DNA of 64,000 nt. Origin: an uncultured Alphaproteobacteria bacterium (GTDB lineage: Bacteria; Pseudomonadota; Alphaproteobacteria; HIMB59; GCA-002718135). Both the position numbers and the translations under genes were made by a program. The notes below the pieces were generated by a model. It did no database searches. It saw only the letters and a program-made list of their open reading frames with translations, and was not told the DNA's origin. Location of the stretch: assembly GCA_902614085.1 (NCBI GenBank), contig CACMJS010000001.1, positions 735,127 to 799,126 of the forward strand, read 5' to 3'. Position 1 is the stretch's first letter, and each line of letters begins with the position of its first letter. Below, piece after piece: positions 34,149 to 43,963 of this stretch.

Positions 34149-34937
34149 TTAATAAGCACTAGTTTTATCAGATTTAGTATCTACATCTTTCAATTCTTTT
34201 AATAAACTTTCAGCATGTGATGTCATCATTCTAAAATCAGAAAGTAACGTGGTGAATTGAAAACCATATTCCATCATTTCTTTCATATACTTAACTGATC
34301 CATTATGAATACCAGCAATCTTTCCTTTTTCTTTTGCTTTTTTTGCAATCATTTTAATGTTTGAAAATACCGGATCTTTACGAACATCAAATTTAGGTGG
34401 CAAACCATAAGAAGAACTCATATCCGCAGGCCCAATATATATGCCAGTTAAGTTTGGAACCGAGAGAATGGCATCAAGATTCTCCACTGCTTGTTTCGTT
34501 TCGATCATTGCTAAACTTACAATATTATCATTTGCGTGTTGATAGTAATCTGAACCATAAACTACTTGAGCTCTCATAGGGCCAAAACTCCTTTGACCTA
34601 TTGGTGGATAATAGCAATATGAAACGAACTTTTCGCAGTCCTCTTTTGTATTAATCATTGGTGCAATAATTCCTTGAATACCTAAATCTAACATTTTCAT
34701 AATTATACCTGGCTCGTTCCATGGAACTCTTGTCATAGGTACAGTATCACTATTCGTTAATCCCTGAACCATTGCAATAGCTGTTGAATAATCATTTTGA
34801 CCATGTTGCATATCAATTGTAACAGAATCCCATCCCATTTTTCCAAACGCTTCAGCTGTAAAAGAATTAGGTATAGATAACCATGCATTGACTGATGCCT
34901 CACCTTTATTCCATATTTGAAATAATTTGTTTTTCAT
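34149..34937 (-). CDS. HpcH/HpaI family 2-keto aldolase
   Basis: Class II, metal-dependent aldolase of the 2-keto-3-deoxy-acid type (pyruvate plus an aldehyde), 262 aa. Family residues: the His of TIDMQHGQNDY, the Arg of VPMTRVPWNEP, the metal-binding Glu of LAMIETKQAVEN and the Asp of YIGPADMSSSYG. It lies divergent to the second sugar importer operon with 150 bp between, and may cleave the 2-keto-3-deoxy acid derived from that sugar (inference). Family members include rhamnonate and heptanedioate aldolases; I cannot choose. Confidence 0.9.
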   Translation of the reverse strand: MKNKLFQIWNKGEASVNAWLSIPNSFTAEAFGKMGWDSVTIDMQHGQNDYSTAIAMVQGLTNSDTVPMTRVPWNEPGIIMKMLDLGIQGIIAPMINTKEDCEKFVSYCYYPPIGQRSFGPMRAQVVYGSDYYQHANDNIVSLAMIETKQAVENLDAILSVPNLTGIYIGPADMSSSYGLPPKFDVRKDPVFSNIKMIAKKAKEKGKIAGIHNGSVKYMKEMMEYGFQFTTLLSDFRMMTSHAESLLKELKDVDTKSDKTSAY

Positions 34938-35087
34938 GAAAATATTACCTTAATATTATTTACATTAAATTACTATTAAAAATAAGTTATTATTTATTTA
35001 ATACATACCCAGATATTGTTGATTGAAATATATTAACTTGAAGTGGCTCTAAAATTCTTTAAGGTATAAGTATTAAATGGAGGAATT

Positions 35088-36416
35088 ATGATAAAAACAA
35101 TAATAAGTTTTGTTTCCGCAATAATTTTATCTGTATCTTTTTCCGCTTTTTCAAAAACCAAAGTTACTTGGTCTATGGAATCTAATGCTGATAGAGATCC
35201 TATATTTTTAGAAAAGTTACAAAATGCTTATAATAGTGCTCAAGATAAGTATGAATTAGAAATTCAATTTGAGCCAAATGAAACACGTATAGAATCTTTA
35301 CGTACATCAATGCTAGCTGGTATGGGTCCTGATATTGTTGAAACACCTGGTCCATCTTATGTAAAAGAATATCAAGAAGCAGGCATGTTGGAAAATCTTG
35401 ATTCTTATGCTGCCGAATTTGGATGGAAAGATAAATTAATTCCATGGGCATATAGTTCAGGAGTTTTTGATGGAAGTTTATATGCTATTCCTAAAACTCA
35501 TGAGTCAATGGTAATGCTTTATAATAAAACTCTTTTTGAAGAAAATGGATGGAAAGTACCAACTACATTAGAAGAATTAGAAGATGTAGCTGGAAAAATT
35601 AAAGCTAAAGGAATGGATGTTTACACATATGGTTCCTCTGGTTGGCAACCAACCCATGAACATTTGGTTGGAATTTATTTAAACAATTATGCTGGTCCTC
35701 AAGCTGTTTATGAAGCAATCACTGGTGAAAGAGAATGGACTGATCCAGTATTTGTTGAAGCTTTAGAACTTCTTAAAAAACACATGGTTGATGAAGGCTG
35801 GTGGTCTGGAAGTTTAGAAAACTACTATGCTATTGGATGGGATGATTTCCATGCACAATTTGCTACTCGTGGAGCAGCGATGATGACAATTGGAACTTGG
35901 ACATTCCAAGCAACAAGTTTAGGTATTGGTCAATCTGGTGATGAATGGGGTTGGGCTCCTTTACCCTCTCTATCATCTAACTCTGGTGGACCAAACTTTA
36001 TGATTGCAATTGGTACTACAATGTCAGTAAATGCTGCTGCAAAAAATAAAGATGGTGCAATTGATGTTTTAAATTGGATTATGTCTAATAAAGATGTTGT
36101 AATTGATATTGCTAGTGACTTCCAATTTGGAGAGTTCGTAGTACCACTATTGCTTGATGATAGCGATATTCCTAGCACAATATCTCCTCAAGTAACTAGT
36201 TACTTAAATGAGTATGCTAGAATTACAGGAGAAGGTAATTATGGATATTGTACATGGACTTTTTGGCCAGCTGAACCAGGAGTTCATATTTGGAAAGATA
36301 TGGAGGTTGTATGGGCAGGTGATATATCTGTAGAAGACTTCATGTATGATCATCAAAAAATGTGGGATAAGGCAAGAAAGAAAAATGAAACGTTGCCTGT
36401 CCCATTAAGAGACTAA
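35088..36416 (+). CDS. Sugar ABC importer substrate-binding protein (second importer)
   Basis: Periplasmic binding protein, family 1 (MalE cluster), 442 aa. A signal peptide (IKTIISFVSAIILSVSFSAFS) is followed by KVTWSMESNADRDP and the typical GMGPDIVETPGPSYV stretch, with many Trp residues in the C-terminal half (GYCTWTFWPAEPG). RBS TGGAGGAATT is near consensus. It heads the operon 35-42.5 kb. The ligand is probably a mono- or disaccharide or a glycoside; nothing here decides it. Confidence 0.9.
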   Translation: MIKTIISFVSAIILSVSFSAFSKTKVTWSMESNADRDPIFLEKLQNAYNSAQDKYELEIQFEPNETRIESLRTSMLAGMGPDIVETPGPSYVKEYQEAGMLENLDSYAAEFGWKDKLIPWAYSSGVFDGSLYAIPKTHESMVMLYNKTLFEENGWKVPTTLEELEDVAGKIKAKGMDVYTYGSSGWQPTHEHLVGIYLNNYAGPQAVYEAITGEREWTDPVFVEALELLKKHMVDEGWWSGSLENYYAIGWDDFHAQFATRGAAMMTIGTWTFQATSLGIGQSGDEWGWAPLPSLSSNSGGPNFMIAIGTTMSVNAAAKNKDGAIDVLNWIMSNKDVVIDIASDFQFGEFVVPLLLDDSDIPSTISPQVTSYLNEYARITGEGNYGYCTWTFWPAEPGVHIWKDMEVVWAGDISVEDFMYDHQKMWDKARKKNETLPVPLRD

Positions 36417-36430
36417 TATATATTTTAAAA

Positions 36431-36457
36431 ACGAAGCTCAAAGAGCTTCGTTTTTTT
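36431..36457 (+). terminator. Terminator/attenuator after the second importer's binding-protein gene
   Basis: ACGAAGCTC and GAGCTTCGT make a 9-bp stem with a 3-base loop, followed by seven T. It lies between the binding-protein stop codon and the first permease (36483). By form it is an intrinsic terminator; partial read-through would give excess binding protein over membrane subunits. Confidence 0.88.
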
Positions 36458-36482
36458 ATAATTTTCTTTTAAATATAATTTA

Positions 36483-37358
36483 ATGAATTTTTTATCTAAG
36501 AAAAGTTACATTGCTTGGTATTTTGTAATACCAGTAGTATTTATTCATTTATTTGTAATAGGTATTCCATCTATTTTAAGTCTTGCATTATGTCTTACCG
36601 ATTGGAGTGGATTAGGTAAAATAAATTACGTTGGTTTTGAAAACTTTATAGAACTCTTTGATGATAGATATTTTAAGAAAGCTATTTTCCATAATATTTT
36701 ATGGACAATTATTTTCTTAACTGTTCCAGTTTGTATAGCACTTATGTGTGCTTATTTACTTACTGGAATTAAACGTGGCCAAATGTTTTATCGTCTAGCC
36801 TTCTTTTTTCCTTATATGCTTGCAAGTGTAGTTAATTGTCAAATTTGGAAATATCTTTTCCATCCTATTCATGGATTAGGTGGTTTTTTTGAGTCTATAG
36901 GAATAGAAGCTTTAGCTTCTTCTCCTTTTACTACAAAAGAAACTTCACTTTATGCTGCTGCATTTGTGGATGGTTGGCATTTTTGGGGATTTTTAGTCGT
37001 AATATATTTAACTGGAATGTATCAAGTTGATAATCATTTATATGAAGCAGCCGATATAGAAGGTGCCAGCAAGTTTCAAAAATTTAGGTATATAACTTTA
37101 CCCATGATTAGACCGATTTTTATTTTTAGTCTTATGATTATAATTATTTGGTCAGTACCCGTATTTGATTATGTTTATATTTTAACTGGAGGAGGACCCG
37201 CATACAGTTCAGAAGTTGTTGCTAATTATCTTTATACCCATGCTTTTGTTAGATTTAATGTTGGCTATGCATCTGCAGTTGGAACTTTAATGTTTATTTA
37301 TGTAATATTTATCGTTGGAATATTTGGTCTTTTAAGAAAATTAGGTTGGGAGATATAA
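36483..37358 (+). CDS. Sugar ABC importer permease (MalF/UgpA type), second importer
   Basis: Inner-membrane subunit, 291 aa, about six hydrophobic segments. The EAA loop EAADIEGASKFQKFRYITLPMIRP near residue 190 fits the binding-protein-dependent transport family. It is directly followed, with no spacing, by the second permease. The N-terminal stretch SYIAWYFVIPVVFIHLFVIGIPS opens the family. Confidence 0.92.
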   Translation: MNFLSKKSYIAWYFVIPVVFIHLFVIGIPSILSLALCLTDWSGLGKINYVGFENFIELFDDRYFKKAIFHNILWTIIFLTVPVCIALMCAYLLTGIKRGQMFYRLAFFFPYMLASVVNCQIWKYLFHPIHGLGGFFESIGIEALASSPFTTKETSLYAAAFVDGWHFWGFLVVIYLTGMYQVDNHLYEAADIEGASKFQKFRYITLPMIRPIFIFSLMIIIIWSVPVFDYVYILTGGGPAYSSEVVANYLYTHAFVRFNVGYASAVGTLMFIYVIFIVGIFGLLRKLGWEI

Positions 37359-38195
37359 ATGTTAGTTTCAAATTTTAGAAGAAAAGAAGCAATACCAAAT
37401 CATTTTATATTAATTTTATTTGCACTTTTAGCTGTACTACCAATCTTAGTTTTATTTTTCAATTCTATTAAGCCTTTTAGTGAGTTTGGTTTGAATCCTT
37501 TAGGGCCTCCATCTGAAATTAGGTTACAAAATTTTCCAGATGCTTGGATTGCTGGAGAATATACAAAAATTTTTTTTAATTCAGCAAAACTTGTTTTTGG
37601 ATCAGTCTTATTATGTCTTGCTGTTTCTTTGTTAGCTGGTTTTAGTTTAGCAAAATTAAATCCAAAAGGATCAACTGTAATAGCAATATACTTATTAGTT
37701 GGTATTAGTATACCTGCTCAGCTTTATATACTTCCTCTGTTTCTACTTTGGAAAGAATTAAGTTTATTAAATACACATGTCGGACTGATAATTATATATT
37801 CTGCATTAAATGCTCCTTTTGCAACATTTTTAATTAGATCTTATATGATTAGACTTCCAGATGAATTATTTGATGCCGCAAAACTTGATGGCGCGAATAC
37901 ATTTCAAATTTTTTTTAGAATAGCCTTACCATTATCATGGCCTGTTATATTAACAGCTGGATTAATAATTGGATTAGCAGTTTGGAATGAATTTTTATTT
38001 GCTCTTACCTTTATCACTGATCCAAATTTTAAACCAATGGCTACAATTCTATTTTCATTTCAAGCTAGATTTGAAAATAATTATGCTTTACAAAGTGCAG
38101 CTGCTATAATGATGGTAGCTCCAATTGCCGTTTTATTCATGTTGTTCCAAAGAAGATTTATTTCAGGATTAACAAGTGGAGGATTAAAAGAATAA
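37359..38195 (+). CDS. Sugar ABC importer permease (MalG/UgpE type), second importer
   Basis: Inner-membrane subunit, 278 aa, with six hydrophobic segments and the EAA-type loop LFDAAKLDGANTFQIFFRIALPLS at about residue 170. The last residues FISGLTSGGLKE match the conserved MalG-like C-terminus. Its stop overlaps the next start by one base (TAATG), coupling it to the glycohydrolase-family gene. No ATPase gene follows. Confidence 0.92.
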   Translation: MLVSNFRRKEAIPNHFILILFALLAVLPILVLFFNSIKPFSEFGLNPLGPPSEIRLQNFPDAWIAGEYTKIFFNSAKLVFGSVLLCLAVSLLAGFSLAKLNPKGSTVIAIYLLVGISIPAQLYILPLFLLWKELSLLNTHVGLIIIYSALNAPFATFLIRSYMIRLPDELFDAAKLDGANTFQIFFRIALPLSWPVILTAGLIIGLAVWNEFLFALTFITDPNFKPMATILFSFQARFENNYALQSAAAIMMVAPIAVLFMLFQRRFISGLTSGGLKE

Positions 38196-40357
38196 TGACT
38201 TTTAAGTTAGATAAAAATTTTGAGGAAAAGGTTTACGCAGGTGTATTAGGTAAAATAATTGGCGTATTTCTTGGACGTCCATTTGAAGGTTGGTCTTATG
38301 AAAGAATAATGAAGGAATTGGGACCTATTAATTATTATGTAAATGAAAAATTAGATTTCCCGTTACCTGTCTCTGATGATGACATTACTGGCACATTTAC
38401 CTTTCTTCGTGCTTTTAGAGAGTGCAATTTTAACAAAAATATTACTGCTAAAGATATAGGTAAAACGTGGTTAAATAATATTATTGAAGATAAAACAATT
38501 CTATGGTGGGGAGGAAAAGGACATTCAGCAGAAGACACAGCTTTTCAAAATTTAAAACAGGGTATTGATGCGCCTGATAGTGGTTCAATTAAAACTAATG
38601 GTAAGGTAATTGCTGAACAAATAGGAGCTCAAATTTTTATTGATGGTTGGGCCATGGTAGCACCTGGTGATCCAGAAAGAGCAGTTCATTATGCTAAACT
38701 TGCTGCAAGTGTTAGTCATGATGGAGAGGCAATTTATGGTGCACAAGTTGTAGCTGCTCTAGAGTCAATGGCCTTTGTTGAAAGTGATTTAACAAAGTTA
38801 GTTGAGCAAGCTAAAAAATATATTCCAGATAATTCAGTAATATTTAGATTAATATCTGATATACAAGAATGGCGATCTGGAAATTTAGGTTGGGAACAAG
38901 CAAGAGAAAAAATTGCTGAAAATTACGGATACGATAAATATTTAGGTAACTGTCATATGGTACCCAATCATGCTTTAATTATTATGGCTTTATTGTTTGG
39001 AGATGATGATTTTCAAAAAACTATGATGATTGTGAATACAGCAGGTTGGGATACTGATTGTAATTCAGGAAATGTTGGTTGTATTTTAGGAATTAAAAAT
39101 GGAATAGAAGGACTTAAATCAGGTCCTGATTATTTATCTCCTATAAATGATATTTTATATTGTCCCTCTGCATCAGGAGGTGAAACACTTACTGATGCAC
39201 TGACAGAAACTTACAAAATAATTAATACAACTAGAAAAATTAATGGTTTAGAAGAAAATTTACCTAAAAATGGAGCTAGATTTCATTTTGATATTAAAGA
39301 TTCAACACAAGGTTGGCGAACTAAAGTTGGAAATAAGTTTTGTGAAACAATAATTAGTAATGTCGAATACAATTCTAAATTAGGTGAAAGAGGTTTAAAA
39401 ATTACATATAAAAATCTTTCAGAAGATTTAACATCGGAAGTGTATGTAGAAACATTTTTTCCTGAGGTAATTTTAGATTTAAAAGGAAAAAAAAGAGATG
39501 ATTTTTTTCATTACGATTATATTTCTTGCCCAACTATTTTTCCAGGTCAGAAAGTAACTTTGGAAATAGAAAATATTTTTTCTCATGAAATTTCAATCAC
39601 ATTATTCTCAAAATATTGGGGTGAAAATGATAAACTTCAAAAAATTTCTTCAAATATTTTTAAAATAAGTGGCAATGAAAAAAAACAAATATCATGGGAT
39701 GTGCCTGACACTGACTCAAACCCTATAGGTCAAATTGGTTTTAATATTTCATCGAATGAAAAAAAAGAAGGAGAAATTATTCTTAACTATGTTAATTTTG
39801 AAGGAGAGCCAAAACAAACATTTAAAAGACCTGATCACGTAGAAAATTATCAAAGAGGTAAAGAAAAAAAAGAGGGCTACTATGGTGAAATTTGGAGAAA
39901 TGCATGGGTTCAATCATTAGACAAATGGGAAAAGAGAGGTAAAAATTTTAGAATTTGCCAAAATAATGGTAGGGGAATTTTATTTACTGGAACAGATTTA
40001 TGGAGAAATTATTCAATTGCATCAAGTATTATGTTGCAGTCTAGTAACTCTGGAGGAATAGTATCAAGAGTCCAAGGTGTAAATAAATACTACACCTTTG
40101 AAATTTGTAAAGGGAATAAGTTACGTATTGGAAAGATGAATAATGATTATAAAATATTAAAAGAAGAAGAATTTGAAGTAGAATTTTTTAAAGAATATAA
40201 TTTAAAAATGACAGTAATGAAAAATAAAATTATTGGACATATTAATGATAAAGTTATTATTGAAGTTGAGGATGATGACTCTCCTTTTCTTAGAGGTGGA
40301 GCAGGTTTAGTTGTTGATAATGGAACTTTAGTAACAGAACAGATAATCTTAAATTAA
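38195..40357 (+). CDS. ADP-ribosylglycohydrolase-family protein with large C-terminal extension
   Basis: 720 aa. Residues about 8-340 match the ADP-ribosylglycohydrolase (DraG/ARH) fold: an AGVLGKIIGVFLGRPFEGW opening, the metal site VSDDDITGTF (Asp 61-63), SHDGEAIYGAQV and the second metal motif GWDTDCNSGNVGCILG. About 340-550 is beta-rich, with no motif I recognise, and the last 160 or so residues (RNAWVQSLDKWEKRGKNFR onward) look like a concanavalin/LamG-like or DUF1080-like jelly-roll. There is no signal peptide. In an importer operon it is more likely a hydrolase of an imported glycoside or N-riboside than a protein de-ADP-ribosylase (inference). Confidence 0.85.
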   Translation: MTFKLDKNFEEKVYAGVLGKIIGVFLGRPFEGWSYERIMKELGPINYYVNEKLDFPLPVSDDDITGTFTFLRAFRECNFNKNITAKDIGKTWLNNIIEDKTILWWGGKGHSAEDTAFQNLKQGIDAPDSGSIKTNGKVIAEQIGAQIFIDGWAMVAPGDPERAVHYAKLAASVSHDGEAIYGAQVVAALESMAFVESDLTKLVEQAKKYIPDNSVIFRLISDIQEWRSGNLGWEQAREKIAENYGYDKYLGNCHMVPNHALIIMALLFGDDDFQKTMMIVNTAGWDTDCNSGNVGCILGIKNGIEGLKSGPDYLSPINDILYCPSASGGETLTDALTETYKIINTTRKINGLEENLPKNGARFHFDIKDSTQGWRTKVGNKFCETIISNVEYNSKLGERGLKITYKNLSEDLTSEVYVETFFPEVILDLKGKKRDDFFHYDYISCPTIFPGQKVTLEIENIFSHEISITLFSKYWGENDKLQKISSNIFKISGNEKKQISWDVPDTDSNPIGQIGFNISSNEKKEGEIILNYVNFEGEPKQTFKRPDHVENYQRGKEKKEGYYGEIWRNAWVQSLDKWEKRGKNFRICQNNGRGILFTGTDLWRNYSIASSIMLQSSNSGGIVSRVQGVNKYYTFEICKGNKLRIGKMNNDYKILKEEEFEVEFFKEYNLKMTVMKNKIIGHINDKVIIEVEDDDSPFLRGGAGLVVDNGTLVTEQIILN

Positions 40358-40360
40358 AAT

Positions 40361-41344
40361 ATGAAATATAGAAAATTTGGCTCTCTTGATTGGAATATAT
40401 CTGAAATAGGTTTAGGCTGTTGGCAAATTGGTGCTGATTGGGGAAATGTTAGTGAAGAGAAGGCAAATGAGGTATTACAATCATCATTTGAAAATGGTGT
40501 AAACTTCTTTGATACTGCTGATGTCTATGGCATGGGTAGAAGCGAAAAATTTGTAGGTGAATTCATTAAATCAGTATCTGAAAGAATTTATGTAGCAACA
40601 AAAGCTGGAAGACAAATCAATCCTCATGTTGCCGAGGGGTATTATGATAAAGCTTTAATGGAATCTTATGTAGATCAATCTTTATCAAATCTTAATGTTG
40701 AAACAATTGATCTTTTACAAATGCATTGCCCTCCAACAGAAGTATATTCATCTGATAAGACTTTTGAAATGTTAGATTATTTAGTCAGTAAAGGAAAAAT
40801 ACAAAATTATGGTTTTAGTGTTCAAACTGTTGATGAAGCATTAGAATGTATAAAGCGACCCAATACAAAATCTATTCAAGTTATATTCAATATTTTTAGG
40901 CAAAAACCTGCTGAAGAATTATTCAAAATAGCAAAAGAAAAAGAAATTGCCATTATTGTAAGAGTTCCTCTTGCAAGCGGATTGCTAACTGGGAAGTTTA
41001 ATAAAGATTCTTCTTTTGCATCAGATGATCACCGAAATTATAACATTAATGGTGATGCGTTTGATGTAGGTGAAACTTTTTCCGGTGTTAATTTTACTAA
41101 AGCTCTACAAGCTGTTGATGATTTAAAAAATATTCTACCAGATGGAATGACTTTATCTCAATTATCTTTGAAATGGATTTTAATGCATGATGCTGTGACT
41201 GTTGTAATACCTGGAGCTAAAAATAAAGGGCATGTAAATTTAAATACATCTTCATCAGAAATTGAAGATATTTCTTCTTTAATGAATCAAATAAATAGTG
41301 TTTACACAAAATACTTTTATGACGATGTTCATCATCGTTGGTAA
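40361..41344 (+). CDS. Aldo/keto reductase
   Basis: NADPH-dependent oxidoreductase, 327 aa, TIM barrel. Opening RKFGSLDWNISEIGLGCWQIG, catalytic Asp and Tyr in FFDTADVYGMGRSE, Lys in VATKAGRQ, and His in LLQMHCPPTE. The cofactor-binding part is VVIPGAKNKGHV. It starts 3 bp after the glycohydrolase-family gene and overlaps the MFS gene, so it belongs to the importer operon and may reduce or oxidise the liberated sugar. Confidence 0.93.
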   Translation: MKYRKFGSLDWNISEIGLGCWQIGADWGNVSEEKANEVLQSSFENGVNFFDTADVYGMGRSEKFVGEFIKSVSERIYVATKAGRQINPHVAEGYYDKALMESYVDQSLSNLNVETIDLLQMHCPPTEVYSSDKTFEMLDYLVSKGKIQNYGFSVQTVDEALECIKRPNTKSIQVIFNIFRQKPAEELFKIAKEKEIAIIVRVPLASGLLTGKFNKDSSFASDDHRNYNINGDAFDVGETFSGVNFTKALQAVDDLKNILPDGMTLSQLSLKWILMHDAVTVVIPGAKNKGHVNLNTSSSEIEDISSLMNQINSVYTKYFYDDVHHRW

Positions 41345-42498
41345 ACATTACTTTGTTAGAAGAAACTAAAATTTTTAGGAGAGCAACGCTTGCATCAGTA
41401 ATTACCTCTACCTATCCAATGATAGTTGTAGGTTGCTATTTTGGAATAACACCTTGGAATATGCAGAGACTTTCAATTGATGAGTCCGATTTAAGTTATG
41501 CAATATTAATTTTCGGTATTTTTTTTATTATATCTAATCAAGTTGCTGGAAGGATATTAGTCCCAAAATATGGAACTAAATTAGTTATGACTTTGGCTTT
41601 TCCTATTGTTACTTTTTCTGCCTTATTGACTGTTATTTCCTCATCATATTTTTATTTTTTATTAACTTTTATATCTGGCGGAATAGGATGGGGTGCATCT
41701 GGACCAATTGGAGGTATACATAGTCAACTTATTGAAAAACATTTTAAAAAAATTATTACCCCTTATTATGCTATGGGATTTAACTTAGGAATTCTACTCG
41801 GAGGTGGATTAGCAGGTTTAATAATGAGGAATAATTATGAACCTTACATATCCTTTACGATCTTATCATTTTTATCAATCTTAATTTCTTATTTTGTATA
41901 TTCATTTGGATTACCTCGAGATTTAGATTTTAAAGGTGAAGGTGAAAAATTTAAATTTCCAGAGACGAATGTTCTTTTATTTGGATTTTTGTTATTTTTT
42001 GTTTTTGGATCAGGTGGAATAATTATGGATTGGTCGACATTATGGTTGTCAAAAGATTTGAATACTCCTCTATATTTAGCAAGTATGGGATTGATCTTTT
42101 TTAGTATAGGGGGGATTTTTGCTAATTTATTTTCAAATTCTTTGATTAATTTATTTACTGAAAAAGTAGTTGGTTGTTACTTTGTGATGATTGGCGCAGT
42201 TATAATGTTCTTGTCTTTATTAACCAATAATTTTTACATTATACTGGCAGTTCTATGTATTTATGGATTTGCTATTGCAAATTTAGTTCCTATAATAATT
42301 CGACAAGCGGTCAAACAATCAAATGAGAGTATCCCAATGACTGTGACTAATCTAATAACAATTGGATTGTCTTCCACCATGATTTTGCCTGCTGGAATTG
42401 GTTTTCTTGCTGAAACATATTCATTAACATTAAATATGTATTTATTAACCTTTGTAGTATTTACTTGTGCTGTTATATTTTTGTTTAAATATAAATAA
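41338..42498 (+). CDS. Major facilitator superfamily transporter
   Basis: 386 aa with about 12 hydrophobic segments; the MFS loop-2 motif is poor (VAGRILVPKYGTKLVM). The family resembles sugar-efflux or FucP/YbjJ-like carriers (GASGPIGGIHSQLIEKHF). Start is uncertain: TTG 41338 overlaps the upstream stop by 7 bp, and another TTG is at 41353; there is no ATG in this area before the first helix. Last gene of the operon with the aldo/keto reductase. Confidence 0.85.
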   Translation: MVNITLLEETKIFRRATLASVITSTYPMIVVGCYFGITPWNMQRLSIDESDLSYAILIFGIFFIISNQVAGRILVPKYGTKLVMTLAFPIVTFSALLTVISSSYFYFLLTFISGGIGWGASGPIGGIHSQLIEKHFKKIITPYYAMGFNLGILLGGGLAGLIMRNNYEPYISFTILSFLSILISYFVYSFGLPRDLDFKGEGEKFKFPETNVLLFGFLLFFVFGSGGIIMDWSTLWLSKDLNTPLYLASMGLIFFSIGGIFANLFSNSLINLFTEKVVGCYFVMIGAVIMFLSLLTNNFYIILAVLCIYGFAIANLVPIIIRQAVKQSNESIPMTVTNLITIGLSSTMILPAGIGFLAETYSLTLNMYLLTFVVFTCAVIFLFKYK

Positions 42499-42503
42499 AA
42501 ATA

Positions 42504-43310
42504 ATGGATAAACTTAGAATATCTCAAATTCAATTTTCTGCTAGTCATATACCAAATTTAAATGCAAAAATTTTAGAACAAAATTTTAAAAAAACATTAA
42601 AATTTAAACCTCATTTAATTTGTACACCGGAATGCTCAAATATTATTACCAATGATAAAAATTTTTTAATATTAAATGCTTCATATCAAAATGAATGCCC
42701 AGTTTTGAAGATGGCAAAAGATTTTGCGAAGAAAAATAAAGTTAATATAAATCTAGGCTCCTTACTTTTAAAAGTAAATAATAATAGAAAGCTTGTTAAT
42801 AGATCTTTTTTTATTGATAATAATGGAGTGATAAAAAAAACATATGATAAAATTCATATGTTTGATGTCAAAATTAATAACAAAGAAAAACATCAGGAGT
42901 CATCACTCTTTAAAGCAGGCAAGAAAATTATTTATGCAAAAATTAATAATATTAAATTAGGAATGACAATTTGTTATGATCTTAGATTTCCTAATTTATA
43001 CAGGCAACTTGCTAAAAGAGATTGTTCAATTATTTTGGTTCCAGCTGCTTTCACTAGGCCAACTGGAAAAGATCACTGGGAGATTTTGAACCGATCAAGA
43101 GCCATAGAGAATAATGTATTTATAGTAGCAACAGGTATGTGTGGAAATCATCATATGAAAAGAAAAACTTTTGGACATTCTCTCTTAGTAGATCCATGGG
43201 GAAAAATTGTAATTAGTACCAAAAATAAACCTACAATTCTTAACTCAACCATTAATATTTCTGATGTAAAAAAAATAAGAAAAAAAATTCCTTCTCTAAA
43301 ATATGACTAA
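42504..43310 (+). CDS. Carbon-nitrogen hydrolase (nitrilase/Nit family)
   Basis: Amidase-type enzyme, 268 aa. Catalytic triad: Glu in ICTPECSN, Lys in TYDKIHMFDV, and Cys in GMTICYDLRFPNLYRQLA. The sequence resembles Nit1/deaminated-glutathione amidases and omega-amidases. It follows the MFS gene by 5 bp and overlaps the methyltransferase start by 8 bp. It probably repairs a deaminated glutathione-like by-product, though other amides are possible. Confidence 0.9.
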   Translation: MDKLRISQIQFSASHIPNLNAKILEQNFKKTLKFKPHLICTPECSNIITNDKNFLILNASYQNECPVLKMAKDFAKKNKVNINLGSLLLKVNNNRKLVNRSFFIDNNGVIKKTYDKIHMFDVKINNKEKHQESSLFKAGKKIIYAKINNIKLGMTICYDLRFPNLYRQLAKRDCSIILVPAAFTRPTGKDHWEILNRSRAIENNVFIVATGMCGNHHMKRKTFGHSLLVDPWGKIVISTKNKPTILNSTINISDVKKIRKKIPSLKYD

Positions 43311-43926
43311 TTTTAAATCATTAGTTTCAGGTGTCGGAAATTTAAATAAAACTACAAAATATTATGATGATTGGTCAGAAAAATATGATGTAACACTCAA
43401 GTTATGGAATTATCAAGCACCTAAAAAAAGCATTAAATTTTTAAAAGAAACAACTAATTTTAAACCAAAAAATATCTTAGATTTAGCATGTGGAACTGGT
43501 TTATTTGGTGGTGAATTAAAAAAAGTTTATCCAAAAAGTCATATATACGGATCAGATATTTCAAAAAAAAGCTTAAAAATTTCATCAGGAAAAAAAATTT
43601 ATACAAAATTACAAGTAAAAAACTTTGAACAATTACATCATTATAAAATAAAATTTGATCTTATTTCTTTGATTGGCTCGATGACGTACTGTAGAAACTT
43701 TGATAAACTTTTTGCTAATATTAATAAAAATATTAAAGAAAAAGGCTTTGTGTTATTTACCCATAGAATTGATTTATGGGAGAGACAGGATTTTTTAAGT
43801 ATTTTAAAAAAACATCAAAAGACATTTAAAATTACTAAAATTTCTAGACCTGTAAATTATTTACCTTTGAACAAAGATTTCAAAAATAAAATAAAAATAA
43901 AAATTGTTTTATTACAAAAATATTAA
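43303..43926 (+). CDS. SAM-dependent methyltransferase
   Basis: 207 aa, class I Rossmann methyltransferase: motif I ILDLACGTGLFGGEL, acidic loop YGSDISKKSLKIS, then FDLISLIGSMTYCRNFDKLFANI. The YYDDWSEKYDVTLKLWNYQAPKKS opening is the pattern of small Williams-Beuren-type/TPMT-like methyltransferases. Its substrate is not predictable. It is coupled to the nitrilase gene by an 8-bp overlap. Confidence 0.86.
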   Translation: MTNFKSLVSGVGNLNKTTKYYDDWSEKYDVTLKLWNYQAPKKSIKFLKETTNFKPKNILDLACGTGLFGGELKKVYPKSHIYGSDISKKSLKISSGKKIYTKLQVKNFEQLHHYKIKFDLISLIGSMTYCRNFDKLFANINKNIKEKGFVLFTHRIDLWERQDFLSILKKHQKTFKITKISRPVNYLPLNKDFKNKIKIKIVLLQKY

Positions 43927-43963
43927 AAATTTAGACTTTTTAATTAAAAAATTTGAGCCAAAA

